A model generated the notes under the pieces. It was not told the origin of the DNA and searched no databases. It was given only the letters and a program-made list of their open reading frames with translations. Below, in pieces: positions 12,783 through 13,067 of a stretch of DNA of 13,067 bases (positions are counted from its first letter, which is position 1; each line of letters starts with the position of its first letter). The stretch covers positions 1-13,067 of the forward strand of contig CAMJVA010000023.1 of NCBI GenBank assembly GCA_946409145.1. Direction: 5' to 3'. Made by a program: the position numbers and the translations under genes. This stretch comes from an uncultured Enterococcus sp. GTDB lineage: Bacteria; Bacillota; Bacilli; Lactobacillales; Enterococcaceae.

Positions 12783-13067
12783 ATGAAAAAAGTATTAATT
12801 TTAGGAGCCAATGGGCGAATTGCTCGATTAGTAGAAGAAAGAATTCCCGCTGACTGGGAAGTCACTTTATTTTTAAGAAAAGCTGATCGTCTTCAATCTT
12901 TGGTAAAAAATCATCCACAATTTACTTTATTTGAAGGAGATGCCAGTGATCTTTTAGCCTTAAGTGCCGCCATGAAAGGAATGGATATTGTTTATGCCAA
13001 TCTTTCTGGTGAAAACATTGTGGCTCAAGGGAAAAATATTATTTTAGCCATGAATGAGCAAAAAGTT
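12783..13067 (+). CDS. NAD(P)-binding Rossmann-fold protein (atypical SDR/NmrA type), N-terminal part
   Basis: The first 95 codons are in the window and the gene continues past the right edge. The protein begins MKKVLILGANGRIARLV: a first beta strand followed by the glycine motif GxxGxxA of atypical short-chain dehydrogenases that bind NAD(P)H. Further family-like features are FLRKADRL (the end of the second strand, where cofactor specificity is set), FEGDASDLLALSAAMKGMDIVYANLSG and the start of the next helix. The ATG at 12783 has AAAGGAAG 7 nt upstream. The substrate cannot be judged from this fragment. It has its own promoter and no evident link to citrate metabolism. Confidence 0.85.
   Translation, partial: MKKVLILGANGRIARLVEERIPADWEVTLFLRKADRLQSLVKNHPQFTLFEGDASDLLALSAAMKGMDIVYANLSGENIVAQGKNIILAMNEQKV

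Noticed and set aside
12671..12853. Plus-strand frame of 60 codons over the start of the NAD(P)-binding gene
   Set aside because: It overlaps the promoter and the first codons of the Rossmann-fold gene in another frame, with no recognisable product.
1..13067. CRISPR arrays, tRNA/rRNA genes, transposases or phage genes
   Set aside because: None were seen: no regularly spaced repeats, no recognisable RNA-gene segments and no transposase or integrase-like reading frames.

Overview
The window is AT-rich, with strong AGGAGG-type ribosome binding sites, tightly packed genes and several TTG starts. This points to a low-GC Gram-positive bacterium of the Lactobacillales. The gene set and order (oadH-oadD-oadB ... 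citC-D-E-F-X-oadA, divergent from citH-citO) closely resemble the citrate-fermentation locus of Enterococcus, so an Enterococcus/Vagococcus-type organism is most likely. The genus is an inference from family resemblance, not a database result.

Layout. (1) Positions 1-65, minus strand: the first 21 complete codons of a probable GNAT acetyltransferase. (2) Positions 167-7880, minus strand: one ten-gene operon read right to left as oadH, oadD, oadB, a 43-codon oadG-like gene, citC, citD, citE, citF, citX, oadA. It ends at a hairpin terminator at about 117-161. (3) Positions 7881-8277: a 397-bp divergent control region with a candidate minus-strand promoter, an inverted repeat, a perfect palindrome and spaced copies of a TTTTCC(A)TGTTCTTTTGC element. 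(4) Positions 8278-9642, plus strand: citH, the metal-citrate transporter, followed by a strong terminator. (5) Positions 9847-11407, plus strand: citO (GntR-type activator) and citG, overlapping by 8 nt. (6) Positions 11400-12125, minus strand: an OmpR-type response regulator without a kinase gene beside it, convergent with and overlapping citG by 8 nt. (7) Positions 12310-12513, minus strand: a 67-aa protein of unknown function with its own promoter and terminator. (8) Positions 12783-13067, plus strand: the start of a Rossmann-fold NAD(P)-binding protein, cut by the window edge.

How it works together. CitH imports citrate as a metal complex. Citrate lyase (CitF alpha, CitE beta, CitD acyl carrier gamma) splits it to acetate and oxaloacetate. 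CitG makes the prosthetic-group precursor, CitX transfers it to CitD, and CitC acetylates it to give active enzyme. The biotin-dependent oxaloacetate decarboxylase (OadA carboxyltransferase, OadD biotin carrier, OadH linker, OadB membrane pump, and a small OadG-like membrane peptide) converts oxaloacetate to pyruvate and CO2, and through OadB can couple this to sodium export. CitO is expected to switch on both divergent transcripts when citrate is present.

This is a recognisable pathway rather than a new one. The parts most worth a second look are the apparent split of the OadG gamma subunit into a 43-aa membrane peptide and a soluble OadH carrying two copies of the gamma-tail motif, the repeated elements in the divergent control region, a terminator-like hairpin for citO-citG lying inside the convergent response-regulator gene, and the placement of citG behind citO with no citM in the window.
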